The notes under the pieces: model-generated
Told to the model about the DNA's origin: nothing
The model's database searches: none
What the model saw: the letters and a program-made list of their open reading frames with translations, nothing else
Assembly: GCF_003586285.1 (NCBI RefSeq)
Contig: NZ_QUBR01000001.1
Location: forward strand, 310,001-374,000
Source: Aeromicrobium endophyticum
GTDB taxonomy: Bacteria > Actinomycetota > Actinomycetes > Propionibacteriales > Nocardioidaceae
Reading direction: 5' to 3'
DNA length: 64,000 nt
Made by a program: the position numbers and the translations under genes
In this document: positions 18,774 through 26,216 of the stretch, piece by piece
Layout: each line of letters begins with the position of its first letter
Position numbering within the stretch: position 1 is the first letter of the stretch

Positions 18774-18803
18774 GCGCCGGCCACCCGTGGGGGTGGCCGG
18801 CGC
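18774..18803 (-). terminator. 13-bp perfect hairpin between rpsD and rpoA
   Basis: GCGCCGGCCACCC (18774-18786) and GGGTGGCCGGCGC (18791-18803) form a perfect stem with a 4-nt loop, starting 8 nt after the rpsD stop. No U-tract follows. Being inside an operon it is more likely a partial terminator or an mRNA 3' end stabiliser than a full stop. Confidence 0.6.
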
Positions 18804-18811
18804 AGGGGGGA

Positions 18812-19420
18812 TCAGATCTTGGAGTAGAACTCCACGATCAGCTGTTCCTGGATCGGAACCGTGATCTGCTCGCGGACGGGCCGCGAGTGGACGAGGATGC
18901 GACCGCGGTCGGGCGCGACGTCGATCCAGCCGGGGACGGTGTCCTTGTCGTGGGTCTCACGCGCGACGATGAACGGCGTGGTCTCCAGCGACTTGGGCTT
19001 GACGTCGATGATGTCGTGCTTGCTCACCTGGAACGACGGGATGTCGGTCTTGACGCCGTTGACGATGAAGTGCCCGTGGTTGACGAGCTGCCGGGCGTGA
19101 CGACGCGTGCGGGCGAAGCCGGCACGGTAGACGACGTTGTCGAGACGCGACTCCAGGATCTGGAGCAGGTTGTCGCCGGTCTTGCCGGGGCGACGCGAGG
19201 CGAGCTCGTAGTACTTGCGGAACTGCTTCTCGAGCACTCCGTAGGTGTAGCGCGCCTTCTGCTTCTCGAGCAGCTGGTTGCGGTACTCCGACTCCTTGAC
19301 GCGCGCACGGCCGTGCTGGCCGGGAGGGTAAGGACGCTTTTCGAATGCAGCGTCACCACCGACGAGGTCGATGCCGAGACGGCGCGACTTCTTGGTGAGA
19401 GGTCCGGTGTAACGGGCCAT
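18812..19420 (-). CDS. rpsD: 30S ribosomal protein S4
   Basis: uS4, 202 aa, an early 16S rRNA binder. [19 protein letters not shown] and [16 protein letters not shown] are at the N-terminus. The S4 RNA-binding domain has [20 protein letters not shown] and ENHGHF-like [11 protein letters not shown]. The N-terminal cysteine quartet of zinc-type S4 is absent, so this is the zinc-free form. Lies between rpsK and rpoA. Confidence 0.98.
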   Translation of the reverse strand: MARYTGPLTKKSRRLGIDLVGGDAAFEKRPYPPGQHGRARVKESEYRNQLLEKQKARYTYGVLEKQFRKYYELASRRPGKTGDNLLQILESRLDNVVYRAGFARTRRHARQLVNHGHFIVNGVKTDIPSFQVSKHDIIDVKPKSLETTPFIVARETHDKDTVPGWIDVAPDRGRILVHSRPVREQITVPIQEQLIVEFYSKI

Positions 19421-19463
19421 GGTTGATAACTCCTAGGACTGTGTCTGATTCAGGGCAGCGACG

Positions 19464-19859
19464 TCAGAGACGACGGTGCTTGGGGGGACGGCAGCCGTTG
19501 TGGGGGCTGGGGGTCACGTCGGAGATGGTGCCGACCTCGAGGCCGACTCCGCTCAGCGACCGGATCGCCGTCTCGCGGCCCGAACCGGGGCCCTTCACGA
19601 AGACGTCGACCTTCTTCATCCCGTGCTCCATGGCCTGACGACCGGCCGACTCGGCGGCCATGCCGGCCGCGAACGGGGTCGACTTGCGCGAGCCCTTGAA
19701 TCCGACGGTTCCGCCGGAGGCCCACGAGATCACGGCGCCCGTGGGGTCCGTGATGGTCACGTGGGTGTTGTTGAACGTGCTCTTGATGTGGGCTTCACCC
19801 GCGGCGACGTTCTTCTTTTCCTTGCGGCGGACCTTCTTGCCAGCTGACTTAGGAGGCAT
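19464..19859 (-). CDS. rpsK: 30S ribosomal protein S11
   Basis: uS11, 131 aa, of the small-subunit platform. It has a Lys-rich start ([17 protein letters not shown]), then [37 protein letters not shown] and the C-terminal [18 protein letters not shown]. Standard length. It begins 6 bp after the rpsM stop. Confidence 0.98.
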   Translation of the reverse strand: MPPKSAGKKVRRKEKKNVAAGEAHIKSTFNNTHVTITDPTGAVISWASGGTVGFKGSRKSTPFAAGMAAESAGRQAMEHGMKKVDVFVKGPGSGRETAIRSLSGVGLEVGTISDVTPSPHNGCRPPKHRRL

Positions 19860-19865
19860 GCGCTA

Positions 19866-20234
19866 TCACTTCTTCTTTCCGGCGACGGTGCGCTTGGGGC
19901 CCTTGCGGGTGCGCGCGTTGGTCTTGGTGCGCTGGCCACGGACGGGCAGGTGCGCACGGTGACGACGGCCCTGGTAGCTGCCGATCTCCATCTTGCGGCG
20001 AATGTCTGCCGTGACCGTGCGACGCAGGTCGCCCTCGGTCTGGTAGTTCGCTTCGATGTGATCGCGGAGCGCTACGAGGTCGTTGTCGTCGAGCTCGTGG
20101 ACTCGCTTGTCCGGGCTGATGCCGGTTGCCGCGAGGGTCTCGGTGGCGCGGGTGCGGCCGATTCCGAATACGTACGTGAGTGCGATCTCGATGCGCTTTT
20201 CGCGCGGGAGGTCGACTCCTACGAGGCGTGCCAT
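19866..20234 (-). CDS. rpsM: 30S ribosomal protein S13
   Basis: uS13, 122 aa, at the head of the small subunit contacting tRNA and L5. [19 protein letters not shown], the helix-two-turn-helix [17 protein letters not shown], and C-terminal [15 protein letters not shown] are diagnostic. A 192-bp gap separates it from rpmJ upstream; no gene was found in that gap. Confidence 0.98.
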   Translation of the reverse strand: MARLVGVDLPREKRIEIALTYVFGIGRTRATETLAATGISPDKRVHELDDNDLVALRDHIEANYQTEGDLRRTVTADIRRKMEIGSYQGRRHRAHLPVRGQRTKTNARTRKGPKRTVAGKKK

Positions 20235-20426
20235 CTAGGCAGTTCCTTCCATTGTGCGAGGTGTGGTCATCCGATGCGTCCCGGTTGCCTCCCAAGTCAG
20301 ATGACCTGGAACCGGGCCCCGGCCTACGCTTCCGGGGGTGACCCGCCGCGGCCAGCCGTGTGGCTGTCTTCGACGGGAGCGATCAGATGTTGCGTGCTGC
20401 TGTTGCTGTGAAGCCGATGTGTCTGT
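20235..20426. other. Spacer between rpmJ and rpsM without a gene
   Basis: 192 bp inside the alpha operon. No ORF with coding features, no clear promoter and no strong hairpin were seen. In many actinobacteria rpmJ and rpsM are similarly separated by 100-200 bp. Confidence 0.5.
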
Positions 20427-20540
20427 TCAGCCCTGGCGCTGCTTGTGCCGCGGGTTCTCGCAGATCACCATGACGCGGCCGTGGCGACGGATCACCTTGC
20501 ACTTGTCACACATCTTCTTCACGCTCGGGTTGACCTTCAT
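20427..20540 (-). CDS. rpmJ: 50S ribosomal protein L36
   Basis: bL36, 37 aa, start ATG 20540. It is the zinc-binding form, with Cys-x2-Cys in KMCDKCKV and a later Cys-x4-His in [12 protein letters not shown]. Placed between infA and rpsM as is usual. No zinc-free paralogue is seen in this window. Confidence 0.97.
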   Translation of the reverse strand: MKVNPSVKKMCDKCKVIRRHGRVMVICENPRHKQRQG

Positions 20541-20592
20541 CGAGATTCTCTCTCTTGGGGATCGATGCGTGGATGTTGAGGTGTAGCGGGAC

Positions 20593-20814
20593 TTACTTGT
20601 AGCGGTAGACGATGCGACCGCGGGAGAGGTCGTACGGCGAGAGCTCGACCACGACCCGGTCCTCGGGGAGGATGCGGATGTAGTGCTGACGCATCTTGCC
20701 GCTGATGTGCGCGAGAACCTTGTGACCGTTGGCCAGCTCCACACGGAACATCGCGTTGGGAAGAGCCTCGACCACGGCACCTTCCATCTCGATGACGCCT
20801 TCTTTTTTCGCCAT
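20593..20814 (-). CDS. infA: Translation initiation factor IF-1
   Basis: IF-1, 73 aa, an OB-fold protein that occupies the ribosomal A site during initiation. [40 protein letters not shown] and the end [15 protein letters not shown] are canonical. The ATG at 20814 begins the conserved sequence; the frame is open upstream but not homologous. It heads the alpha operon, about 130 nt downstream of a good promoter. Confidence 0.98.
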   Translation of the reverse strand: MAKKEGVIEMEGAVVEALPNAMFRVELANGHKVLAHISGKMRQHYIRILPEDRVVVELSPYDLSRGRIVYRYK

Positions 20815-20943
20815 GACCTCTTCTTTGGTTGCACTGCATGTGATGTCACGTGATGATGTGTTGCTCCGGCCGGGACGCACCCCGCACACCGCCGGAGCGG
20901 GTGCCGTGACATGGGTGAGCAGACCTGAAAAGGCCGACTCCCG

Positions 20944-20973
20944 ATTCTACGCCCTCGGGGCCGGCAGACTCAA
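20944..20973 (-). promoter_or_regulatory. SigA-type promoter of the infA-rplQ operon
   Basis: On the minus strand TTGAGT (20973-20968) and TAGAAT (20949-20944) are separated by 18 nt. TAGAAT matches TAnnnT. Transcription would begin near 20937, giving a leader of about 120 nt. That leader includes a GCACCC/GGGTGC inverted repeat near 20874-20904. Confidence 0.6.
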
Positions 20974-20996
20974 ATCGCCCCCGGCTGCGCCAGGCA

Positions 20997-21464
20997 TCAC
21001 GACGGCGGGCGGAACTCGGTCTGGCCGGGACCGTACCGGTCGATCAGGCGCGACAGGACGATCGCGGTCTCGGTGCGGTCGACGCTGGCCGTCTCCTCCC
21101 GCACGCGCTCGAGCGCCCGTTCGAGGTCACGCACGTCCTTGGCGACGATGTGCAGGATCGCGTCGGCGGCACCCGAGACCGTGGCGGCCGCGTGCACCTC
21201 CGGCACCCGGCTGAAGGCGTCGCGCAGCCGGTCCGGGGAGATGGTGCCCTGGCAGTGCACCTCGACGTAGGCCTCGGTCGTCCATCCGAGCAGCTGCGGG
21301 TCGAGGATCGCGGTGAACCCGGCGATGACACCGTCCTCGACCAGCCGGTCCATCCGGCGCTTGATGGCCGGCGACGACAGGCCGATCCGGTCGCCGATCG
21401 CCGCATAGCTGGCGCGGCCGTCCTCGAGCAGGCATCCGATGAGCTGACGGTCGAGATCGTCCAT
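20997..21464 (-). CDS. Lrp/AsnC family transcriptional regulator
   Basis: A 155-aa regulator. The N-terminal winged helix-turn-helix is MDDLDRQLIGCLLEDG then YAAIGDRIGLSSPAIKRRMD. The C-terminal RAM ligand-binding domain has GWTTEAYVEVHCQG and VSGAADAILHIVAKD. ATG 21464 is preferred over GTG 21470 because a GAGACT box ends 6 nt before it. Divergent from ddaH. M. tuberculosis has a comparable neighbour pair (an AsnC regulator beside a DDAH-like gene and rocD); by that analogy it may sense arginine or ornithine. Repeated boxes in the intergenic region suggest autoregulation. Confidence 0.88.
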   Translation of the reverse strand: MDDLDRQLIGCLLEDGRASYAAIGDRIGLSSPAIKRRMDRLVEDGVIAGFTAILDPQLLGWTTEAYVEVHCQGTISPDRLRDAFSRVPEVHAAATVSGAADAILHIVAKDVRDLERALERVREETASVDRTETAIVLSRLIDRYGPGQTEFRPPS

Positions 21465-21470
21465 GCACAC

Positions 21471-21476
21471 AGTCTC
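21471..21476 (-). promoter_or_regulatory. -10-like box before the AsnC-type regulator
   Basis: GAGACT on the minus strand lies 6 nt before ATG 21464, the leaderless spacing. A box of the intergenic repeat begins directly upstream, where a bound regulator would block this promoter. Confidence 0.4.
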
Positions 21477-21536
21477 GCAAGAAATCGCCGCTGGGACGAC
21501 ACAAGCGCAAGAAATGACCGCAGGAACGGCGATTTC
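21476..21536. promoter_or_regulatory. Repeated operator-like boxes between asnC-type gene and ddaH
   Basis: CGCAAGAAATCGCCG (21476-21490) recurs as CGCAAGAAATGACCG (21506-21520), exactly 30 bp apart, about three helical turns. An inverted copy of the core, CGGCGATTTC, lies at 21527-21536. The array sits between the two divergent promoters. It fits binding by the Lrp/AsnC multimer encoded alongside. Confidence 0.6.
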
Positions 21537-21543
21537 GGATTCG

Positions 21544-21570
21544 TTGACGGCGCAGGGCCGCGCCTAGTGT
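21544..21570 (+). promoter_or_regulatory. Possible promoter of ddaH
   Basis: TTGACG (21544-21549) and TAGTGT (21565-21570) face ddaH, but the 15-nt spacer is short. A leader of about 40 nt would follow. The operator-like boxes end just upstream of the -35. Confidence 0.4.
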
Positions 21571-21619
21571 TGGTCATCGTGCAGAGTCACTGCCTGAGCT
21601 CACCCCCGGAGGCCTCACC

Positions 21620-22489
21620 TTGACCGTTCTCGACACCCGCGCCACCGCCGCCCCGCACCACCAGGCCGACCGCCTGAGCCGCACCCGGCACTACCTGATG
21701 TGCACGCCCTCCCACTTCGAGGTCACGTACGCCATCAATCCCTGGATGGACGTCGAGAACCCCGTCGACACCGCGCGCGCCCGGCTGCAGTGGGAGGTGC
21801 TGCGTCAGACGTACCTGAGCCTCGGCCACCGCGTCGACCTGATCGACCCGCTGCCGGGCCAGCCCGACATGGTCTTCGCCGCCAACGGCGGCCTGGTCAT
21901 CGGCCGCCGCGCGTACGGCGCCAAGTTCCGCTTCGCCGAGCGCGCGGCCGAGGGCGGGGCGTACGCCTCGTGGCTGACCGAGCACGGCTACGAGGTGGTC
22001 GAGCCGTCGCGCACCAACGAGGGCGAGGGCGACTTCCTGGCGCTGGGATCGATGATCCTTGCAGGCACGGGCTTCCGCACGTCGCTCGAGGCGCACATCG
22101 AGGCCGCCGACGCCCTCGACCGTCCGGTCGTCTCGCTCGAGCTGGTCGATCCCCGCTTCTACCACCTCGACGTGGCGATCGCGGTGCTCGACGACGGGCA
22201 CGGCTCCGCCCCCGCCGACATCGCCTACTACCCCGGCGCCTTCAGCCGGCACAGCCAGCGGACGCTCCGCGACCTGTTCCCCGACGCGATCCTGTGCTCG
22301 GAGGCCGATGCCCTCGTGCTGGGCCTCAACGCCGTCAGCGACGGACGCCACGTCGTCCTGCCGTCGGCCGCCACCGCGCTGGCGACCGACCTCCGGCAGC
22401 GCGGGTACACGCCCGTGCCGGTCGACCTCGGCGAGTTCGTCAAGTCCGGCGGCAGCGTCAAGTGCTGCACGATGGAGCTGCACCGCTGA
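21620..22489 (+). CDS. ddaH: Dimethylarginine dimethylaminohydrolase-like amidinotransferase
   Basis: A 289-aa guanidino-group-modifying enzyme of the DDAH/ArgZ type, hydrolysing (methyl)arginine-like substrates to citrulline or a related product. The nucleophilic Cys lies in GGSVKCCTMELHR at the C-terminus, the His in FYHLDVAIAVL, and acidic residues in NEGEGDFLAL. NPWMDVENPVD near the N-terminus is also seen in the mycobacterial homologue. Start TTG 21620 with CCGGAGG seven bases upstream. Usually next to ornithine aminotransferase (rocD) in mycobacteria, which is missing here. Substrate not certain. Confidence 0.8.
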   Translation: MTVLDTRATAAPHHQADRLSRTRHYLMCTPSHFEVTYAINPWMDVENPVDTARARLQWEVLRQTYLSLGHRVDLIDPLPGQPDMVFAANGGLVIGRRAYGAKFRFAERAAEGGAYASWLTEHGYEVVEPSRTNEGEGDFLALGSMILAGTGFRTSLEAHIEAADALDRPVVSLELVDPRFYHLDVAIAVLDDGHGSAPADIAYYPGAFSRHSQRTLRDLFPDAILCSEADALVLGLNAVSDGRHVVLPSAATALATDLRQRGYTPVPVDLGEFVKSGGSVKCCTMELHR

Positions 22490-22554
22490 GGCCCGCCGAC
22501 TCCCGCTCGCGGACGATCTGAGCCCATCGAGTCACACGAGCCCCATCTGTCACG

Positions 22555-22560
22555 TAGAGT
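22555..22560 (+). promoter_or_regulatory. -10 box, probable leaderless start of the CHAP gene
   Basis: TAGAGT ends 6 nt before the GTG at 22567. Strong TAnnnT match, leaderless spacing, no ribosome binding site. Confidence 0.5.
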
Positions 22561-22566
22561 GTCGGC

Positions 22567-24414
22567 GTGTCGCAGTCTCGGATCGCACTCGTCGTGCTAT
22601 TTTTCGCCGCCCTCCTGGTGCCAGTGGCTCCTGCTCACGCGGCGTCGACCGTCCTCTGCACGACCTACACGGGGTGCAGCAACCAGGGGTACTCGCACGC
22701 GGGCTACGCGTCGGCCAAGGGCACCAGCTACTGGGGCATGTACACGGGCACCAACTGCACCAACTACGTCGCCTACCGGCTCATCACCACCAACGGCCTG
22801 TCGACCAAGCGGCCCGCGCCCGGCGTCGGCAACGCCCGCGACTGGGGCACCGCGATGGCCTCGGTGACCAATGCGACGCCCGCCGTCGGCGCCGTCGCGT
22901 GGTGGGGCAAGACCGGCAACCACGTCGCGTACATCGAGAAGGTCGTCTCCAGCAGCGAGATCTGGGTCTCGGAGTCCAACTGGAGCGGTGCCTTCGACTG
23001 GCGCAAGATCACCAAGTCCGGCGGCGGCTGGCCCGACGGCATCATCCACTTCACGCCTCCGGCGCCCGTCAGCTCCACGCAGCCGGCGATCGTCGGCTCC
23101 CCGACCGTCGGCGCCGCCGTCACCGCGTCCACCGGCACCTGGAACCCGGCGCCTGCGAGCTTCCAGTACCAGTGGATGCTCGACGGTGCGCCGCTGACCG
23201 GCGCGACCGCCAAGACCTACACGCCGACGCCGGTCACCGCCTACCGCAACCTCACGGTGCAGGTCAGCGGCATCCGGACGGGATCGGCCACCGTGCGGGC
23301 CGTCTCGCCGCCGGCTGTCGTCGCGCCTGGCACCCTCACGGCCTCCCGACGCCCGGTGGTCACCGGCACCGCCAAGATCGGGCAGCGCCTCAGTGCGACG
23401 GGCGGCACCTGGTCGCGCACGGACGTGGCGCTGACCTACCAGTGGTTCTCGGGTGCCAACTCGATCGCCGGCGCCACCAGTGCCACCTACGCGGCGCAGG
23501 CAGCCGACGTGGGTCAGCCGCTGACGGTCCGGGTCACCGCGAGCCGCGCGGGCTTCACCCCCGCGACCTCGACGTCGGCCTCCACGGCCTCCGTCGCTGG
23601 CGGCACGCTGGTCCGCAGGTCCGGCCCATCGGTGACGGGCACCCCGCGGGTCGGTGCGCCCCTGACCGCCTCGCCGGGCACGTGGTCACCGGCGGCCACC
23701 ACGACCTTCCAGTGGTACGCCGACGGACGGGCCGTCGCCGGCGCCACCGCACAGACCTTCCGGCCGACCGCCCGCGAGCGTCGCGCCACCATCACGGTGC
23801 GCGTGACGGCTCGTCGTGCCGGCTACACCTCCGCGACTGCCACCTCCGCGGCGACGTCGGCCGTCGGCACCGGGCGCATCGACGTCGCCAAGGGCCCGCG
23901 CATCGCCGGGTCGCCGAGCGCCGGTGCCGTCCTGACGATCGACCCGGGCACCTACTCCCCTGCCAACGCCTCGGTGCGCTATCAGTGGATGCGCGACGGC
24001 AAGGCCATCAGCGGGGCGACCAGCCGTACGCGCAAGGTGTCGCCCGGCGACGTCGGGCGCCGGCTGTCCGCCACCGTCACCTACAAGGTGTCGGGCTACT
24101 CGGCCCGCACCGTCACGACCGCCGCCGCGCGCAGGACGCGGTCGGCCGCCACGCTCTCGGTCAAGGCCACCTCGCCGGCCGCCGGCCGCGTCGCGCTCAC
24201 GATCCGCGTCAAGGGTGCCGGCGGCGTCGTGCCGACCGGATCCGTGTCGGTCGTCGACCCGGCCGGTCGCACGCGCACCGCCAAGCTCGTCAAGGGCAGA
24301 ACGGTCCTCACGGTGACCGGGCAGCCCACCGGACGACAGACCTACCGCATCACCTACGGCGGATCGTCGACCGTCGCCACCGGCACCAAGACCAAGTCCG
24401 CGACGGTGCGCTGA
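22567..24414 (+). CDS. Secreted CHAP-domain protein with Ig-like repeats
   Basis: A 615-aa exported protein. Signal peptide at residues 1-26 (cleavage near AHA-AS). A CHAP domain at about 35-155 has the catalytic Cys in TGTNCTNYVAYRL and His in TGNHVAYIEKV, so it is probably a peptidoglycan amidase or endopeptidase. Four repeats of about 85-90 residues follow (155-520), each with GTW or GTY, a YQW or FQW tryptophan and an AGAT-like turn, as in bacterial Ig-like cell-wall proteins. The last 90 residues resemble another Ig-like domain. No sortase motif seen. Confidence 0.82.
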   Translation: MSQSRIALVVLFFAALLVPVAPAHAASTVLCTTYTGCSNQGYSHAGYASAKGTSYWGMYTGTNCTNYVAYRLITTNGLSTKRPAPGVGNARDWGTAMASVTNATPAVGAVAWWGKTGNHVAYIEKVVSSSEIWVSESNWSGAFDWRKITKSGGGWPDGIIHFTPPAPVSSTQPAIVGSPTVGAAVTASTGTWNPAPASFQYQWMLDGAPLTGATAKTYTPTPVTAYRNLTVQVSGIRTGSATVRAVSPPAVVAPGTLTASRRPVVTGTAKIGQRLSATGGTWSRTDVALTYQWFSGANSIAGATSATYAAQAADVGQPLTVRVTASRAGFTPATSTSASTASVAGGTLVRRSGPSVTGTPRVGAPLTASPGTWSPAATTTFQWYADGRAVAGATAQTFRPTARERRATITVRVTARRAGYTSATATSAATSAVGTGRIDVAKGPRIAGSPSAGAVLTIDPGTYSPANASVRYQWMRDGKAISGATSRTRKVSPGDVGRRLSATVTYKVSGYSARTVTTAAARRTRSAATLSVKATSPAAGRVALTIRVKGAGGVVPTGSVSVVDPAGRTRTAKLVKGRTVLTVTGQPTGRQTYRITYGGSSTVATGTKTKSATVR

Positions 24415-24429
24415 GGCACCACCCGGCCG

Positions 24430-24798
24430 TCAGGCCTCGGAGTCGAACAGCACCTTCCAGGAGCCGTCGACCTGCTGCACCTGCCACGTCTGGTCGTCCT
24501 CGTCGGTGCCGAGGTCGACCGTGACGGTCGCGCTGCCATCGACCGGTTCGTCGGCCGACAGCTCGATCGCGTCGAGGTCGACCCCGTCGGCGGCGTAGTC
24601 ACCCTTGAGCGTGCCGATCATCTCGCAGTCGATGTCGTCGGGCGTGACCACGACGCTCTTCACGTCGGTGCAGCTGCCCTTCTCGAGCGCGGCCATGAGG
24701 TCGCTCACGGCGCCCTCGGGGCTGCCTGAGCCCGCCCCGCCTCCTGAGCCGCAGGCCGCGACCAGCAGCAGCGCAGCACTTGCGACGAGGAGCCTCAT
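24430..24798 (-). CDS. Small predicted lipoprotein downstream of map
   Basis: A 122-aa lipoprotein starting MRLLVASAALLLVAAC, with the lipobox VAAC at about 13-16 and then a Gly/Ser linker. The mature domain has a DUF4878-like pattern (residues 30-120): an N-terminal helix SDLMAALEKGSC, then strands ending DDQTWQVQQVDGSWKVLF. Two further Cys residues may form a disulfide. It starts 4 bp after the map stop, so it is the last gene of secY-adk-map. Function unknown. Confidence 0.7.
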   Translation of the reverse strand: MRLLVASAALLLVAACGSGGGAGSGSPEGAVSDLMAALEKGSCTDVKSVVVTPDDIDCEMIGTLKGDYAADGVDLDAIELSADEPVDGSATVTVDLGTDEDDQTWQVQQVDGSWKVLFDSEA

Positions 24799-24802
24799 GA
24801 CG

Positions 24803-25639
24803 TCAGTCTCCCCCATACGGCACGCCGAGCGCAGCAAGACGCTCCCGACCACCGTCGAGGGACGTCAGCACCCACGTGCCGGTGTCGGTGAGGGTGAAGG
24901 TGTTCTCGACGTGCGCCGACCACGAGCCGTCGGTGGTCACGACCGTCCAGTCGTCGGCCAGCGTGCGGGTGCTGCCGGTGCCCAGGGTGACCATGGGCTC
25001 GACCGCCAGGGCCAGACCCTCGACCAGCTTGGCGCCGCGACGCGGGCGCCCGTAGTTGGGCACGTCGGGCGGCTGGTGCATCGCGGAGCCGATGCCGTGG
25101 CCCGTGTAGCCCTCGACGATCCCGTAGTCGCCCGCGGCGACGACCGAGGTCTCGATCGCGTGGCTGATGTCGCCGACCCGGCCGCCGAGCGCCGCCGCCG
25201 CGATGCCGGCCCACATGGCGTCCTCGGTGGCCTGCAGCAACGCGGTGATCTCGTCGGGGACCTCGCCGACCGCCACCGTGATCGCGGCATCGCCGTGCCA
25301 GCCGTCGACGATCGCGCCGCAGTCGATCGAGATGATGTCGCCGTCGCGCAGCACCCGCGAGCCCGGCATGCCGTGCACGACCTCGTCGTTGACCGACGTG
25401 CAGATGACACCCGTGAACCCGCCCTCGCCGGACGGGCCGTGGGCGCCGTAGTTCAGGAAGTTCGAGGTGGCGCCGGACGCCACGATGTGCTCGTGCGCCA
25501 TGGCATCGAGCTCACCCGTGGTGACGCCCGCCCGGGCCTCGCGCCGCAGCAGCTCGAGCGTGTGTGCGACCACCAGCCCGGCGGAGCGCATCGAGGCGAT
25601 CTGGTCGGGCGTCTTGATCTCGATGCCGCGGTCGAACAT
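24803..25639 (-). CDS. map: Methionine aminopeptidase, type I
   Basis: Removes the initiator methionine from nascent proteins. It has 278 aa. The two metal ions are held by Asp/His/Glu residues in SIDCGAIVDGWHGDAA (two Asp), TGHGIGSAMHQPP (His), LALAVEPMVTLG (Glu) and SAHVENTFTLTD (Glu), all present. MFDRGIEIKTPDQIASMR is the conserved start, ATG 25639, 13 bp after the adk stop. In most actinobacteria infA follows map; here a lipoprotein and then unrelated genes follow. Confidence 0.96.
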   Translation of the reverse strand: MFDRGIEIKTPDQIASMRSAGLVVAHTLELLRREARAGVTTGELDAMAHEHIVASGATSNFLNYGAHGPSGEGGFTGVICTSVNDEVVHGMPGSRVLRDGDIISIDCGAIVDGWHGDAAITVAVGEVPDEITALLQATEDAMWAGIAAAALGGRVGDISHAIETSVVAAGDYGIVEGYTGHGIGSAMHQPPDVPNYGRPRRGAKLVEGLALAVEPMVTLGTGSTRTLADDWTVVTTDGSWSAHVENTFTLTDTGTWVLTSLDGGRERLAALGVPYGGD

Positions 25640-25652
25640 CAGGTGACCGGGG

Positions 25653-26216
25653 CTAGGACGGCAGGACGGCGTCGATGCGCCGAGCGACCTCGTCGACCTC
25701 GCCCACACCGTCGACCTCGAACAGCAGGCCCCGCGATCCGTAGACCTCGAGCAGCGGTGCGGTCTCCGCCGTGTAGACCTCCTGGCGGTGCCGGATGACC
25801 TCTTCGGTGTCATCGGCCCGGCCACTGGTCTCGGCGCGCTTCAGCAGCCGCTGGATGAGCTCTTCGGGGTCGACCACGAGCTCGATGACGCCGTCGAGCC
25901 TCTGCCCGAGCTCGGCGAGGATCGTGTCGAGCTTCGCGACCTGGTCGACCGTGCGCGGGTAGCCGTCGAGGATGAAGGCGTCCTTGGCGTCGTCCTGGGC
26001 CAAGCGGTCCTTGACCATCGCGTTGGTGACCTCGTCGGGCACGTACTCGCCGGCGTCCATGTAGCGCTGCGCCGTGCGGCCCAGCTCGGTCTGGTCGCGG
26101 ACGTTGGCCCGGAAGATGTCACCCGTCGAGATGTGCGCCCCACCGATGCGCTCGGCCAGGCTGACGGCCTGCGTTCCCTTGCCCGCCCCGGGCGGACCCA
26201 TGATGAGGAGTCGCAT
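25653..26216 (-). CDS. adk: Adenylate kinase, short form
   Basis: Interconverts ATP and AMP with ADP. The 187-aa protein has the P-loop [10 protein letters not shown] at residues 7-16, the AMP site [10 protein letters not shown] and [12 protein letters not shown]. The LID domain is reduced to [18 protein letters not shown], the short actinobacterial type lacking the zinc lid. The ATG follows the secY TAA directly (TAAATG), so expression is coupled to secY. Confidence 0.97.
   Translation of the reverse strand: MRLLIMGPPGAGKGTQAVSLAERIGGAHISTGDIFRANVRDQTELGRTAQRYMDAGEYVPDEVTNAMVKDRLAQDDAKDAFILDGYPRTVDQVAKLDTILAELGQRLDGVIELVVDPEELIQRLLKRAETSGRADDTEEVIRHRQEVYTAETAPLLEVYGSRGLLFEVDGVGEVDEVARRIDAVLPS

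Noticed and set aside
20815-20940. Riboswitch in the infA leader
   Set aside because: Only one GCACCC/GGGTGC inverted repeat and a CACGTG palindrome were seen; no known aptamer pattern was recognised.
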